From assembly GCA_038255145.1 (NCBI GenBank), contig JBBSLP010000103.1, positions 1-10,891 of the forward strand: DNA of 10,891 bases. The letters run 5' to 3'. Shown piece by piece: positions 1-6,428 of this stretch. Numbering within the stretch: position 1 is the stretch's first letter; each line of letters begins with the position of its first letter. The stretch is from WHTX01 sp038255145. Its GTDB lineage: Bacteria; Actinomycetota; Acidimicrobiia; Acidimicrobiales; CAIXPF01. Position numbers and translations under genes: made by a program. The notes below the pieces were generated by a model. It saw only the letters and a list, made by a program, of their open reading frames with translations, ran no database searches and was not told the origin of the DNA.

Positions 1-1170
1 CTCGACTTCCCCGGTGGCGACGGCGACGCCCGGGGCTGGGCCCAGGGGGCCATGAACTCGGGATACCGGGTGGACGGCCGCCCCGCGGTCGGCGCCGTGG
101 CCTGGTTCGGGTCCATGCCCTACGACCCCGGCGACCGGGTGGGCCACGTGGCCATCGTCGGCGAGCTCTACGGCGACGGCTCCATCCTCATCCAGGAGTA
201 CAACACCGACGGGGCCGGCAACTACGGCGAACGGGTGCTGTCCCCGGGCGGGGGTGGCTGGCCGACGGCGTTCCTCCACATCGCCGACCTGTCCCCGGCG
301 ACGACCGCGGGCGGGGGTTACCAGACCGCCCTGCAGGCCAACACCGGTGAGCTGTGGATCGCCGGGCAGCGCACGGCCGCCCTGGGGCTGGGCATGGCCC
401 CCGGCACTAGCCCCGCCATCACCCGGTTGGCCGACGGGACCTACCAGGGCGCCTTCCAGTCCAACACCGGTGAGCTGTGGACCGTCGGCCGCGACACCCG
501 ACCCCTGGGCCTGGGCATGGCCCCCGGCACCAGCCCCGCCATCACCGGCCTGGCCGACGGCACCTACCAGATCGCCTTCCAAGCCAACAACGGTGAGCTG
601 TGGACCGTCGGCCGCGACACCCGACCCCTGGGCCTGGGCATGGCCCCCGGCACCAGCCCCGCCATCACCGGCCTGGCCGACGGCACCTACCAGATCGCCT
701 TCCAGGCCAACACCACCGAGCTGTGGCTGGCCGGGCGGGACAACCGGGCGACCGGCCTGGGCATGGCCCCGGGGACGAGCCCGGCCCTGGCCGCCTTCCC
801 CGACGGCAGCTACGACGTGGCCCTGCAGGCCAACACCAGCGAGCTGTGGACCACGGGACGCGACACGAGGCCCTGGGGCCTGGGCATGGCTGCAGGCACC
901 AGTCCGGCCATCGCCGCCCTGGCCGACGGCTCGGTCCAGGTGGCGTTGCAGGCCAACACCAGGGAGTTGTGGACCACGGGCCGTGACACCAGGGCCATGG
1001 GCCTGGGCATGGCCCCAGGCACCAGCCCGGCCATCGCCGCCCTGGCCGACGGCGACTACGAGGTCGCCCTGCAGGCCAACACCGGCGAGCTGTGGGTCAC
1101 CGGTCGGGAGACGAAGCCCATGGGCCTGGGCATGGCCCCGGGCACAAGTCCCGTCATCACCTCGATCTGA
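1..1170 (+). CDS. CHAP-domain protein with seven C-terminal 41-residue repeats (5' partial)
   Basis: The reading frame is open from base 1, so the true start and the N-terminus lie outside the window. The first ~100 residues match the back half of a CHAP (cysteine/histidine-dependent amidohydrolase/peptidase) domain: a GWAQGA...GYRVDGRPAVGAVAWF segment, then VGHVAIVGELYGDGSILIQEYN, where the His of VGHVAIV would be the catalytic histidine. The catalytic Cys should be upstream. CHAP enzymes normally cleave peptidoglycan peptide bonds and are secreted; the signal peptide cannot be checked here. From about base 319 to the stop there are seven repeats of exactly 41 residues, each with an ANTxELW strand and a GLGMAPGTSPA turn. 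Similar ANTG-LW/GTSP repeats are known from actinobacterial extracellular proteins. Seven equal units suggest a seven-bladed beta-propeller for binding a wall or surface glycan (inference). The stop codon directly abuts the stop of the convergent next gene. Confidence 0.85.
   Translation, partial: LDFPGGDGDARGWAQGAMNSGYRVDGRPAVGAVAWFGSMPYDPGDRVGHVAIVGELYGDGSILIQEYNTDGAGNYGERVLSPGGGGWPTAFLHIADLSPATTAGGGYQTALQANTGELWIAGQRTAALGLGMAPGTSPAITRLADGTYQGAFQSNTGELWTVGRDTRPLGLGMAPGTSPAITGLADGTYQIAFQANNGELWTVGRDTRPLGLGMAPGTSPAITGLADGTYQIAFQANTTELWLAGRDNRATGLGMAPGTSPALAAFPDGSYDVALQANTSELWTTGRDTRPWGLGMAAGTSPAIAALADGSVQVALQANTRELWTTGRDTRAMGLGMAPGTSPAIAALADGDYEVALQANTGELWVTGRETKPMGLGMAPGTSPVITSI
319..1167 (+). 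repeat. Seven tandem 123-bp in-frame repeats
   Basis: Units begin at the TAC/AGC/TCG-type codon following ADG and start at 319, 442, 565, 688, 811, 934 and 1057. The GGCATGG core recurs at 391, 514, 637, 760, 883, 1006 and 1129, always 123 bp apart with no indel. The last unit is 37 codons, ending at the stop. Bases 469-581 and 592-704 are identical over 113 bp, which implies a recent duplication or gene conversion of one unit. Other units are more diverged at DNA level. This is a coding repeat, not a CRISPR. Confidence 0.93.
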
Positions 1171-2178
1171 TCAGAACGTCCAGCGGGTGGCGCCGTAGGG
1201 CTCGGCGGTGCCCAGGCCGAAGACGACCTCGGGATCGACCCGGTACAGGTACCAGGGCGGCGGCCCCGCGCTGGGGGCGCTGAACTCGGCGGTGAAGCCG
1301 GCGCCTTCCCCGGTCACGGCGGTGGCCGGCCAGCCCTGTGAGCTGTACACCGCGGCCATGCGCACGAGGTCGGCCTCGTCCGTCACCCGGGTGGCCCGGC
1401 CCTCGACGACCACGTCCATGCCCGGTACGGACACGCTGATCACGCAACGGGGATCGGCGGCCAGGTCCCGGGACTTCCGCGTCCCCGGACCCGAGGTGAA
1501 CCACCAGGTCCCCTGGACCCACAGCGCGCCCACGGGTACGGCGTGGGGTCGGCCGTCGGGTGAGCTGGTGGACAGGAAGGTGGTGTCGTTCAAGGCATCG
1601 GCGTCGGCCAGGCGACGGTGGGCGTCGGCCCAGTCGCGGGCGGGCACGCCGTAGCCGTCGATGGAGGTGGTCTCGACCGGGCGGGGCCCGTCGGCCACGA
1701 GCTGCTCCAGCTCGGTGGCCCACGTCGAGGGGTCGGGCGCCTGGGAGGGGTCGGTGACGTAGTGCTCGATGCGCAGGCCCAGGTCCTCGTCGAGGGCGAC
1801 ACCCGCAGCGGACGCCCACTCGTCGATGGCGGCGTGGGCCCCGGTCAGCTCGTCGTAGGGGCCCAGGTGGCGGAGGTGGACGTAGCGTCCGGCCGGGAGC
1901 CGCTCGATGGTGACCTCGTCGCTGGTGGCACCCTCGCAAACGGGGGGCGGCTGGCCCTCGAAGGGGAAGCCCAGGTCGACGATGTAGGCCCCGTCCTCCT
2001 CCCCCCGGTAGCGGATCAGGGCCGGGCCGCTGGCCTCGAGGCCGTTGGCCGCCAGCCACGTCTGGATGGCCGGGAAGCCGGCGTCCACGGCCTCGGGGAA
2101 GCCGTCGGGCGCGACGGTGCGGTGCAGTGCGGCGTAGGTCCGGTAGGGGCGGTCGATCACCCGGGGTTCGTCAGCCAT
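1171..2178 (-). CDS. GyrI-like small-molecule-binding domain fused to PPOX-like flavin-binding domain
   Basis: This is a 335-residue protein with ATG at 2178. Residues ~1-162 look like a GyrI-like/AraC effector-binding domain: an early RTYAALHR strand, the LPAGRYVHLRHLGPYDEL core and a terminal EHYVTDP...TELEQLV. That fold binds small hydrophobic ligands. Residues ~175-335 look like a pyridoxamine-5'-phosphate-oxidase-like split barrel of the FDOR type: TTFLSTSSPDGRPHAVPVGALW, then WWFTSGPGTRKSRDLAADPRC and a VVVEGRATRV strand. Such domains bind FMN or F420 and reduce or oxidise small molecules. It is the last gene of the five-gene minus-strand run, 30 bp after the DUF35 gene. The two-domain fusion is unusual. 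The substrate is unknown; a ligand-capturing flavoenzyme or a heme/biliverdin-type binder are both possible. Confidence 0.8.
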   Translation of the reverse strand: MADEPRVIDRPYRTYAALHRTVAPDGFPEAVDAGFPAIQTWLAANGLEASGPALIRYRGEEDGAYIVDLGFPFEGQPPPVCEGATSDEVTIERLPAGRYVHLRHLGPYDELTGAHAAIDEWASAAGVALDEDLGLRIEHYVTDPSQAPDPSTWATELEQLVADGPRPVETTSIDGYGVPARDWADAHRRLADADALNDTTFLSTSSPDGRPHAVPVGALWVQGTWWFTSGPGTRKSRDLAADPRCVISVSVPGMDVVVEGRATRVTDEADLVRMAAVYSSQGWPATAVTGEGAGFTAEFSAPSAGPPPWYLYRVDPEVVFGLGTAEPYGATRWTF

Positions 2179-2208
2179 GTGAGCTATGACGAAAGCCGAC
2201 GCCCGGGC

Positions 2209-2637
2209 TCATCGCTGTCGACCTGGCTCATCACGGTCGACCGGTCGCCACTGGGGCAACACCACCCCCTCGTCGAGGTCCTGGAACCACACCTCCATGG
2301 GCAGGCCCACGACCAGGTCGGGGGCGCCGGCCAGGGTGCCGACCATGCGCACGTGGGCCACGTCGTCGACGTCCACGACGACCACGGTGTAGGGCACCTC
2401 GAAGCTGGGGTGCAGTTGCTGGAAGACCGTCGTCCACGTGTGCAGCCGGCCCCGCCCCTCGACCTCGACCCAGTCGGTGTCCCAGCTCCCGCAGTGGGGG
2501 CAGTGCACGGTGGGCGGGAAGGTGCCCGCGGCGCAGTCCCGGCACCGACGCACCACGAGCTGGTGGCGACGGGCGGCGTCGAAGAAGGGGGCGGACTCGG
2601 GGTCCGCGGTATCGGGCAGCAGCGGAGGCACGGTCAC
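2209..2637 (-). CDS. DUF35-type zinc-ribbon OB-fold protein (acyl-CoA associated)
   Basis: This is a 142-residue protein with a GTG start at 2637. The N-terminal rubredoxin-like zinc ribbon has CxxC pairs at C32/C35 and C46/C49. It is followed by the OB-fold, with GRLHTWTTVFQ and the PYTVVVVDVDDVAHVRMVGTL strands. The length is typical of DUF35 (OB-fold acyl-CoA-associated) proteins such as the DUF35 domain of ChsH2, which form complexes with thiolase-like aldolases or acyl-CoA hydratases. Here it lies directly downstream of a thiolase/lipid-transfer gene, the expected partner. There is no strong Shine-Dalgarno before the GTG. The 44-bp spacer to the thiolase consists of short tandem repeats that each carry a TGA and a GTG, so initiation may depend on coupling to the upstream gene (inference). 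Confidence 0.85.
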   Translation of the reverse strand: MTVPPLLPDTADPESAPFFDAARRHQLVVRRCRDCAAGTFPPTVHCPHCGSWDTDWVEVEGRGRLHTWTTVFQQLHPSFEVPYTVVVVDVDDVAHVRMVGTLAGAPDLVVGLPMEVWFQDLDEGVVLPQWRPVDRDEPGRQR

Positions 2638-2684
2638 GGTCAGGAGCTCACGATCAGGCGGTCACGATCAGGCGGTCACGATCA
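2629..2684 (-). repeat. 14-bp tandem repeats in the thiolase-DUF35 junction
   Basis: Read on the minus strand, TGATCGTGACCGCC occurs at 2684-2671 and again at 2670-2657. A diverged copy TGATCGTGAGCTCC follows at 2656-2643, then TGACCGTGACCGTG at 2642-2629, which contains the DUF35 GTG start. The first copy supplies the thiolase TGA stop. Each unit carries a TGA and a GTG, and because 14 is not a multiple of three the stops fall in shifting frames. Confidence 0.85.
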
Positions 2685-3944
2685 AGCTCGGCGCAGGACG
2701 GCGGCGCTGGCCAGGGGCATCGGCCCACTGGTGACGAGGGTGACCTCCAGGTCGGGAACCTGCACGTCGGCCGTGCCCCGCAGCTGGCGCACCGCCTCGA
2801 GCAGGTGGTTGACCCCGTGGATGTAGCCCTCGGACAGGTGGCCCCCGGCGGTGTTGGTGGGCAGTGCCCCGCCCATGGTCATGCCCCCGTCGGCCACGAA
2901 GGCGCCGGCTTCGCCCCGAGGGCAGAACCCGTAGGCCTCGAGCTGCAGCAGCACGGCGATGGAGAAGCAGTCGTAGATCTGCGCGGCACCCATGTCCTGC
3001 GGCCCCAGACCGGCCCGTTGCCACAGCCGCTCCGCTGCCCAGTGCCCGGGCAGGTCGCTCATGTCGTCGCGCCCCGTGGTCGAGTTCAGCATCCCCGGCC
3101 GGACGTCGGGCGGGGCCCCTCCGGCCAGGGCCCGGATGAGCACGGGGGGCTGGCGCAGGTCGGCGGCCCGGTCCGCGGCGGTGATGACCAGGGCGCAGGC
3201 CCCGTCCGTCTCCAGGCAGAAGTCGAACAGCCGCAGGGGGGTGGAGATCATGCGTGCCCCCAGGTAGTCGTCCATGGTCATGGACCGGTCGTGCATCTGG
3301 GCGTGCGGCGCGAGGTTGGCGTGGGCCCGTTGGGTGACGGCCACCGAGCCCAACTGCTCGGGGGTGAGCCCGTAGCGGTTGGTGTAGTCCTGGGCCACCA
3401 GGGCGAAGAGGTGGCCGGGGGCGAGGAGGCCGTAGGGCTGGTAGAGCTCGTCGGTGGTCTCGCTGCCCCCGACCCGACGGGACCGCCGTGGTGGAGCCGG
3501 CGGCGTGGTCGCGCCCGGCGCCGTGCTGCTCGTGGTGTCGACGGGTTGGGCCCGTCCACCGCCGAAGCGGTGCTGGGAGCGGCCGTTGAGGGCTCGGAAG
3601 ACCACCACCGTGCTGGCCTGGCCCGACAGGATGGCGCCCACGGCCGAGCCCACCATCATGCACGGGGCGTTGCCGCCCGGTCCCACGTCTCCCCAGTAGC
3701 TGAGGTTGCGGGCACCGAGGGCCCCGGCCAGGGCGTAGGGGGCCACGTGGTCGAGGTCGCAGCGCACGATGCCGTCGACATCGTCGATGGTGAGCCCGGC
3801 GTCGGCCAGCGCGGCGGTGACCGCTTCGGTGGCCAGGGTCAGGGCACTGCGCCCCGAGCTCACCGAGAACTCGGTCGACCCGATCCCCACGATGGCGCAC
3901 TTGTCCCGGTGCCCGAACTGATCCCCGCCGCCATGCTGGTCCAC
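2682..3944 (-). CDS. Thiolase-family lipid-transfer protein (SCP-x/Ltp2-like)
   Basis: This is a 420-residue protein from a GTG at 3944, chosen because it lies five bases after the SRPBCC stop and just before the conserved KCAIVGIGSTEFS start of the fold. Family signatures are IDDVDGIVRCDLD, Cys95 in NAPCMMVGSA (the thiolase cysteine region), YQPYGLLAPGHLFALVAQ, IYDCFSIAVLLQLEAYGFCPRGE around residue 324, and GGHLSEGYIHGVNHLLEAVRQLRG near 367-390. These match the actinobacterial thiolase C-terminal-like/lipid-transfer group, which includes Ltp2, a retro-aldolase that shortens steroid side chains on CoA thioesters together with a DUF35 partner. A DUF35 gene follows immediately. Residues ~129-165 form a Pro/Thr/Arg-rich low-complexity insert that I do not expect in the family. 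Whether it is a thiolase or an aldolase cannot be decided from sequence alone. Confidence 0.85.
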   Translation of the reverse strand: MDQHGGGDQFGHRDKCAIVGIGSTEFSVSSGRSALTLATEAVTAALADAGLTIDDVDGIVRCDLDHVAPYALAGALGARNLSYWGDVGPGGNAPCMMVGSAVGAILSGQASTVVVFRALNGRSQHRFGGGRAQPVDTTSSTAPGATTPPAPPRRSRRVGGSETTDELYQPYGLLAPGHLFALVAQDYTNRYGLTPEQLGSVAVTQRAHANLAPHAQMHDRSMTMDDYLGARMISTPLRLFDFCLETDGACALVITAADRAADLRQPPVLIRALAGGAPPDVRPGMLNSTTGRDDMSDLPGHWAAERLWQRAGLGPQDMGAAQIYDCFSIAVLLQLEAYGFCPRGEAGAFVADGGMTMGGALPTNTAGGHLSEGYIHGVNHLLEAVRQLRGTADVQVPDLEVTLVTSGPMPLASAAVLRRA

Positions 3945-3949
3945 CGCGC

Positions 3950-4465
3950 TCAGCTCGCTTCGGCGGCGGCTTTGAGGGCCTCGAGGGTGGCCCGGATGCT
4001 GGTCTCGGCGTTGTGCTGGCGGAACTCGAACTCGGACTCCCCCTTCTCGACCATGGCCGGCGACAGCTCGCGCAGCGTCCACGACTCGGTGACGCGGGTG
4101 CCGGTGGCCGTGGGCTCCAGCTGGTAGCGCCACATCGCGATGTTGTACTCCAGGCCCCCGGTGACGAAGGCGAAGTCCTCGTTCTCCACCCGCTGGATGA
4201 CCTCGACGAGCGCCTTCCACTCGACGCCGTCGAGCCGGTTGACGCCGACGAACTTGTCGCCGACCTGGCCGGTCCCCTCCTCGCCGTCCTCACCCTTGCG
4301 CCAACGGCCACCGGTGTTCTCGCTGCTCCACTCGCCGTGGCGCTCGAGCGCGGTCACCATGTCCCACACCCGGCTGGGCGGGGCGTCGATGTCGATGGAG
4401 TCCACGTGGACGTGCACGGGCGCCGGCACTGAGCCAGGCAGGTTGTCAACGGTGTCGATGGCCAT
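3950..4465 (-). CDS. SRPBCC (START/polyketide cyclase-like) ligand-binding protein
   Basis: This is a 171-residue protein with ATG at 4465. After a short N-terminal tail, DSIDIDAPPSRVWDMVTALERHGEWS is the typical beta1-alpha1-alpha2 opening of the SRPBCC/polyketide-cyclase superfamily. Later segments are VGDKFVGVNR, VEWKALVEVIQRVENEDFAFVT, WRYQLEPTATGTRVTESWTL and a long C-terminal helix (SEFEFRQHNAETSIRATLEALKAAAE) that closes the hydrophobic cavity. Such proteins bind lipids, sterols or aromatic intermediates and may act as carriers or cyclases/dehydratases. The gene lies 21 bp after the SDR gene and 5 bp before the thiolase start, so it is almost certainly co-transcribed. A role in handling the same hydrophobic substrate is inference. 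Confidence 0.82.
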   Translation of the reverse strand: MAIDTVDNLPGSVPAPVHVHVDSIDIDAPPSRVWDMVTALERHGEWSSENTGGRWRKGEDGEEGTGQVGDKFVGVNRLDGVEWKALVEVIQRVENEDFAFVTGGLEYNIAMWRYQLEPTATGTRVTESWTLRELSPAMVEKGESEFEFRQHNAETSIRATLEALKAAAEAS

Positions 4466-4486
4466 GCCCCAGTCTCGCGCTCCCCG

Positions 4487-5455
4487 TCAGCCGGCGACGG
4501 CGAACGCGTCGACCCCCGTGCGCTCGGCCGACAGTGCCCATAGGCGGGCCGCTTCGGCGGGGTCGATGGCCCAGGGCCGCACCCCGGCGCCCTTGGCGTC
4601 CCCGGCCACGGCCTCGGCGATGTCGCAGTCCTCGCAGTACACACCCCCCATGCCGTCGAGCCGGGGAGACGTCGCCGTCCACACCGAGGTGGCCGCGCCC
4701 TGCTCGGGGGTCTTGAAGCCCGTGGCCACGAGGTTGCCGGCCTCGTCGATCCACCCCATGGCCACCATCTCCTCCTTGGGCAGGTGGCGCTGGAGGGGGG
4801 TGAGGATGCCTCCGGGGTGGAGGGCGAAGGCCCGCACGCCCGAGGCCTGGCCCACGGTGTCGAGGTGGAGGGCGAAGAGCACGTTGGCCGTCTTGGCCTG
4901 GCCGTACGCCGCCCACTTGTCGTAGCCGTGCTCGAAGTCGATGTCGTCCCAGCGCATGCCGGAACGGCGGTGCCCGGCCGAGGACACCGACACCACCCGG
5001 GCGCCACCGTCGGCGGCGATGGCAGGCCACAACCGGTTCACCAGGGCGAAGTGGCCCAGGTGGTTGGTGGCGAACTGAGCTTCCCAACCGGGCCCGACCC
5101 GGGTCTCGGGGCAGGCCATGATGCCGGCGTTGTCGATGACGAGGTCCACGGATCGCCCGCTCGACAGGAAGCCGTCGGCGAAGGCGGCCACGCTGTCGAG
5201 ATCGCCCAGGTCGAGCTCGCCGACCTCGACGCCGTCCATGCCGGCCAGGGCTTCGGTGGCCGCGGCCGGGCGCCGGGCGGGGACGACGACGTGGGCACCG
5301 GCACCGACCAGGGCCCTGGTCGTCTCCAGGCCCAGGCCCGAGTACCCGCCGGTGACGATGGCGGTCCGGCCCGACAGGTCGCTGCCGTCGACCACCTCGG
5401 CGGCCGTCGAATGGGCGCCGAAGCCGGAACCGATCGGGTTCTGAGGAGAGGTCAT
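4487..5455 (-). CDS. Short-chain dehydrogenase/reductase
   Basis: This is a 322-residue protein with ATG at 5455. The frame stays open upstream, but this ATG fits the start of the fold and has a TANNNT box 7 bases before it. SDR signatures are TGGYSGLG (35-42, Rossmann dinucleotide-binding loop), NAG at 109-111, NHLGHFALVNRL with Asn131, VVSVSSAGHR with the catalytic Ser at 158/159, and YGQAK with Tyr184 and Lys188. The IDNAGIMACPETRV/NHLGHF/VSSAGHR pattern is that of the retinol-dehydrogenase/protochlorophyllide-reductase-like SDR group common in actinobacteria, which oxidise or reduce hydroxyl/keto groups with NAD(P). It is the first gene of the minus-strand run and could supply a keto-substrate to the thiolase/aldolase (inference). 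Confidence 0.88.
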   Translation of the reverse strand: MTSPQNPIGSGFGAHSTAAEVVDGSDLSGRTAIVTGGYSGLGLETTRALVGAGAHVVVPARRPAAATEALAGMDGVEVGELDLGDLDSVAAFADGFLSSGRSVDLVIDNAGIMACPETRVGPGWEAQFATNHLGHFALVNRLWPAIAADGGARVVSVSSAGHRRSGMRWDDIDFEHGYDKWAAYGQAKTANVLFALHLDTVGQASGVRAFALHPGGILTPLQRHLPKEEMVAMGWIDEAGNLVATGFKTPEQGAATSVWTATSPRLDGMGGVYCEDCDIAEAVAGDAKGAGVRPWAIDPAEAARLWALSAERTGVDAFAVAG

Positions 5456-5462
5456 GGCGCGC

Positions 5463-5468
5463 ACGCTA
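5463..5468 (-). promoter_or_regulatory. Putative -10 box of a leaderless SDR-operon promoter
   Basis: On the minus strand TAGCGT is followed by exactly 7 bases and then the ATG at 5455. This TANNNT plus 6-7 nt plus start-codon layout is the usual sign of leaderless transcription in actinobacteria. No convincing -35 hexamer is seen at 17-18 bp upstream, which would fit an activator-dependent promoter. Confidence 0.55.
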
Positions 5469-5499
5469 TGACCTGTCGGTGCCGTGCGGCTGCTTCGCC

Positions 5500-5541
5500 A
5501 CCCTCCCGCAGGACCACCTTCTACCCTCCCGCAGGACCACC
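5500..5541. promoter_or_regulatory. Two 19-bp direct repeats upstream of the SDR operon (candidate operator)
   Basis: ACCCTCCCGCAGGACCACC occurs at 5500-5518 and identically at 5523-5541, a 23-bp pitch (about two helical turns). Relative to the predicted leaderless start at ~5455 they occupy roughly -45 to -63 and -68 to -86, the usual place for activator sites. Each copy holds the imperfect dyad CCTCCCGCAGG. No protein-coding frame explains them. The regulator is unknown and not obviously encoded next to the operon. Confidence 0.5.
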
Positions 5542-5764
5542 CTCTCGTCACCGCCCGAAGGCCGTGCCACACCGTCGTGAGGCACGGTGGACGCTCTAGG
5601 CCGATAGCCTCCCCGGCTGGGACGTCGCATCCGATGATGGGTTCGATGCCCGCGATGTGACTCGAGCTCGATGCGCTCCACGATGGATGCGCCCTTCCCG
5701 TCGCCACCGGTCTGCGATGTCAGCGATGTTCTGATGCGCAGGCTCGATCGAGAGGATCAGACAG
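5542..5764. promoter_or_regulatory. Intergenic region upstream of collagen-like gene with CGATG cluster
   Basis: No convincing gene lies here. CGATG occurs seven times on the plus strand, at 5632, 5644, 5653, 5669, 5681, 5715 and 5724, in a segment visibly less GC-rich than its neighbours. A Shine-Dalgarno-like GAGAGGA at 5750-5756 sits 8 bases before the ATG at 5765. No clear -10/-35 pair could be assigned. Confidence 0.4.
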
Positions 5765-6424
5765 ATGCCCAAGCCCACAGGCGCGGCCACCGACGAGACC
5801 ATGGCGGCGAGCGATGCTCCCGTCGTGACCAAGGTGGCAGGCCAGACCGCCACCACCCCGGCACGGAGCCCGCGGGCCAAGGCCGGCGCCACCGGGGAGC
5901 GTGGCGACAAGGGCAAGCCCGGTCTGGCCGGTGAGAAGGGGACCAAGGGCAAGCCCGGCGACAAGGGCGACAAGGGCGAGGCCGGCCTCCCCGGCGAGCA
6001 GGGCGAACGTGGCCCCGTCGGGGTCGCCGGCGAGGCCGGTGCCAAGGGTGCCCCCGGCAGGCAGGGTGGCCCCGGGGACCAGGGCGAGCGCGGCCCGGCC
6101 GGGATCCCCGGCGAGCAGGGACCCGTCGGTCGGCAGGGTGCGCCGGGCCTGCCCGGTGCCCCGGGTGAGCGCGGCGAGGTCGGGCCCATGACCTTCGCCG
6201 ACCTGCCCAGCCCGGCCGAGTTGCTCCAGGAGCTCAACCGGACCATGTTCGACGTGAGCCCCCAGATGCTGATGGACCCGATGGCCCAGGCCCGCTACTT
6301 CTCCACCCTGTATTCGCAGATGGCCAAGTTCCAGGGTCGCGCCCTGCTGTGGGCACTCATGTCGCCCGACAGCCCCGTCGAGGCCATGGCGTCGCCCATG
6401 GCCCCGCTCCGCGCCATCGCCTGA
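5765..6424 (+). CDS. Collagen-like Gly-X-Y repeat protein
   Basis: This is a 219-residue protein with ATG at 5765 preceded by GAGAGGA (spacing 8). Residues 1-40 are Ala/Thr/Lys-rich, with no hydrophobic segment and no lipobox, so no signal peptide is seen. Residues 41-142 are 34 uninterrupted Gly-X-Y triplets, many charged (GER, GDK, GEK, GKP, GEA), with several cross-triplet KGD/KGE pairs. Bacterial collagens use such ion pairs to stabilise the triple helix because they lack hydroxyproline. Residues 143-219 form a distinct module with two or three predicted amphipathic helices (PAELLQELNRTMF, AQARYFSTLYSQMAKFQGRALLWALM) and a Met-rich tail. This could be a trimerisation or partner-binding domain, and I do not recognise it. 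There is no LPXTG or membrane anchor. Location and function are unknown; a cytoplasmic or spore/envelope-associated filament is possible. Confidence 0.85.
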   Translation: MPKPTGAATDETMAASDAPVVTKVAGQTATTPARSPRAKAGATGERGDKGKPGLAGEKGTKGKPGDKGDKGEAGLPGEQGERGPVGVAGEAGAKGAPGRQGGPGDQGERGPAGIPGEQGPVGRQGAPGLPGAPGERGEVGPMTFADLPSPAELLQELNRTMFDVSPQMLMDPMAQARYFSTLYSQMAKFQGRALLWALMSPDSPVEAMASPMAPLRAIA

Positions 6425-6428
6425 GACT

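Noticed and set aside
319..1167. Possible CRISPR or intergenic repeat array
   Set aside because: The period is exactly 41 codons and the repeats are coding and continuous, with no spacers.
1168..1173. TGATCA palindrome at the convergent stop codons
   Set aside because: It arises from two abutting TGA stops and is too short to be a terminator or a site on its own.
1618..2826. 402-codon plus-strand frame
   Set aside because: Antisense to the GyrI-PPOX and DUF35 genes, Gly/Val/Leu/His-rich, with no motif.
2668..4311. 547-codon minus-strand frame across the thiolase and SRPBCC genes
   Set aside because: Arg/Pro/Gly-rich shadow with no recognisable motifs; the thiolase and SRPBCC frames carry clear family signatures over the same span.
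5596..6246. 216-codon minus-strand frame rich in Pro-Gly-Ser
   Set aside because: Its apparent collagen-like pattern is simply the reverse complement of the Gly-X-Y repeat; the plus frame has the start, ribosome binding site and non-repeat domain.
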